Below are positions 5,763 to 6,169 of a stretch of 6,169 nucleotides of DNA, in pieces. Under the pieces are notes generated by a model, which searched no databases, was not told where the DNA came from, and saw nothing but the letters and a program-made list of their open reading frames with translations. The translations under genes were made by a program, and so were the position numbers. The stretch is taken from positions 1 to 6,169 of the forward strand of contig JAFGIZ010000115.1 of the NCBI GenBank assembly GCA_016929365.1. The letters are read 5' to 3'. This DNA comes from Lentisphaerota bacterium (lineage in GTDB: Bacteria > Verrucomicrobiota > Kiritimatiellia > UBA8416 > JAFGIZ01). The stretch's first letter is position 1, and every line of letters starts with the position of its first letter.

Positions 5763-6169
5763 TCACGAAAGAAGCGATTCGTCCACTGCCGTTGCTTTCG
5801 CGACCCGGGGCCTGACGGCGTCGAGGTAGGCGCGCACGCGGCGGCGCTCGGGCTCGCGAAAGCGGTGGAACGGCTCGCTCATGAAGTCGCCGCAGACCCC
5901 CTCCAGGGCCAACGCGCACTTCAGCCCCTTGAGCATGCTGGAGTTGTGATGCCCCGTGCGGTAGATCGTGGTGCTGATCTGCATGATAACCTCGTGCAGC
6001 GCGGCCACGCGTTCACGGTTACCCGACGCGGCGGCCTCGTACTGTTTCACATAGAGCGCCGGGAACAGGTTGGCGCCGCCGCTGACCCCGCCGTGCCCGC
6101 CCAGCAGCACGGTCTCGCCCAGCAGCTCCTCGGGACCCACCAGCAGCGTGAAATCCGGATGCTCGCCCA
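5763..6169 (-). CDS. DapA/N-acetylneuraminate lyase family aldolase, C-terminal part (5' end beyond window)
   Basis: The reverse-strand frame is open to the right edge and encodes the last 134 residues of a roughly 300-aa protein. At the edge it reads GEHPDFTLLVGPEELL, then LGGHGGVSGGANLFPALYVKQYEAA. This is the conserved half of the dihydrodipicolinate synthase/N-acetylneuraminate lyase/2-keto-3-deoxy-sugar aldolase family: strand with the G-x-(E/D) turn, then the G-G-V-S-G-x-x-N loop of the (beta/alpha)8 barrel, then the helical C-terminal extension. The Schiff-base lysine and the catalytic tyrosine lie upstream, off the window; by the family's usual spacing the lysine should be only about 10-25 residues away. 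The GTG at 6140 is internal and not the true start. Members make or cleave pyruvate-containing acids, and the substrate cannot be told from this half. Next to a sulfatase, a sugar-acid or sialic-acid role is attractive but unproven. Confidence 0.88.
   Translation of the reverse strand, partial: GEHPDFTLLVGPEELLGETVLLGGHGGVSGGANLFPALYVKQYEAAASGNRERVAALHEVIMQISTTIYRTGHHNSSMLKGLKCALALEGVCGDFMSEPFHRFREPERRRVRAYLDAVRPRVAKATAVDESLLS

Overview
The window is GC-rich and gene-dense. It suggests a member of the PVC superphylum (Kiritimatiellota, Verrucomicrobiota, Lentisphaerota or Planctomycetota). The grounds are a type I sulfatase of the kind these groups carry in large numbers, a very large secreted FG-GAP protein with a calcium-binding D-rich stretch and a short C-terminal beta domain common in that superphylum, and GC-rich codon use throughout. 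This placement is inference; no rRNA or other phylogenetic marker is present.

Layout, left to right. (1) 23-1537 (+): a sulfatase with the formylglycine motif, closest by motif to the heparan N-sulfatase/sulfamidase type. (2) 1545-2244 (+): a compact two-gene cassette made of a promoter with an extended -10, a strong Shine-Dalgarno, a 65-aa small protein of unknown function, and an overlapping minimal nucleotidyltransferase-fold protein. (3) 2265-2434 (+): a second, diverged copy of the front end of that cassette, containing the same promoter, the same leader and Shine-Dalgarno, a small ORF with a clean in-frame deletion of 39 codons, and the same internal Shine-Dalgarno for the next gene. 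It ends at the start codon of (4). (4) 2432-5647 (+): a 1071-aa secreted protein made of two seven-bladed FG-GAP propellers joined by two Ig-like domains, then a D-rich calcium-binding stretch and a C-terminal beta domain. (5) 5763-6169 (-): the C-terminal part of a dihydrodipicolinate synthase/N-acetylneuraminate lyase family aldolase, running off the right edge and convergent with (4).

The most notable feature is the repeated expression module. In copy 1 it drives the small ORF and the nucleotidyltransferase. In copy 2 it has lost the centre of the small ORF and is joined directly to the start codon of an unrelated secreted-protein gene, so that gene appears to use the cassette's promoter and its translational-coupling site. 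The left edge of the homology lies inside the last eight codons of the sulfatase, which bears on how the duplication arose.

Functionally, the sulfatase and the aldolase-family gene would fit breakdown of sulfated or amino-sugar glycans, but nothing shows they are co-regulated. The nucleotidyltransferase pair looks like an accessory (possibly toxin-antitoxin-like) insertion between them.
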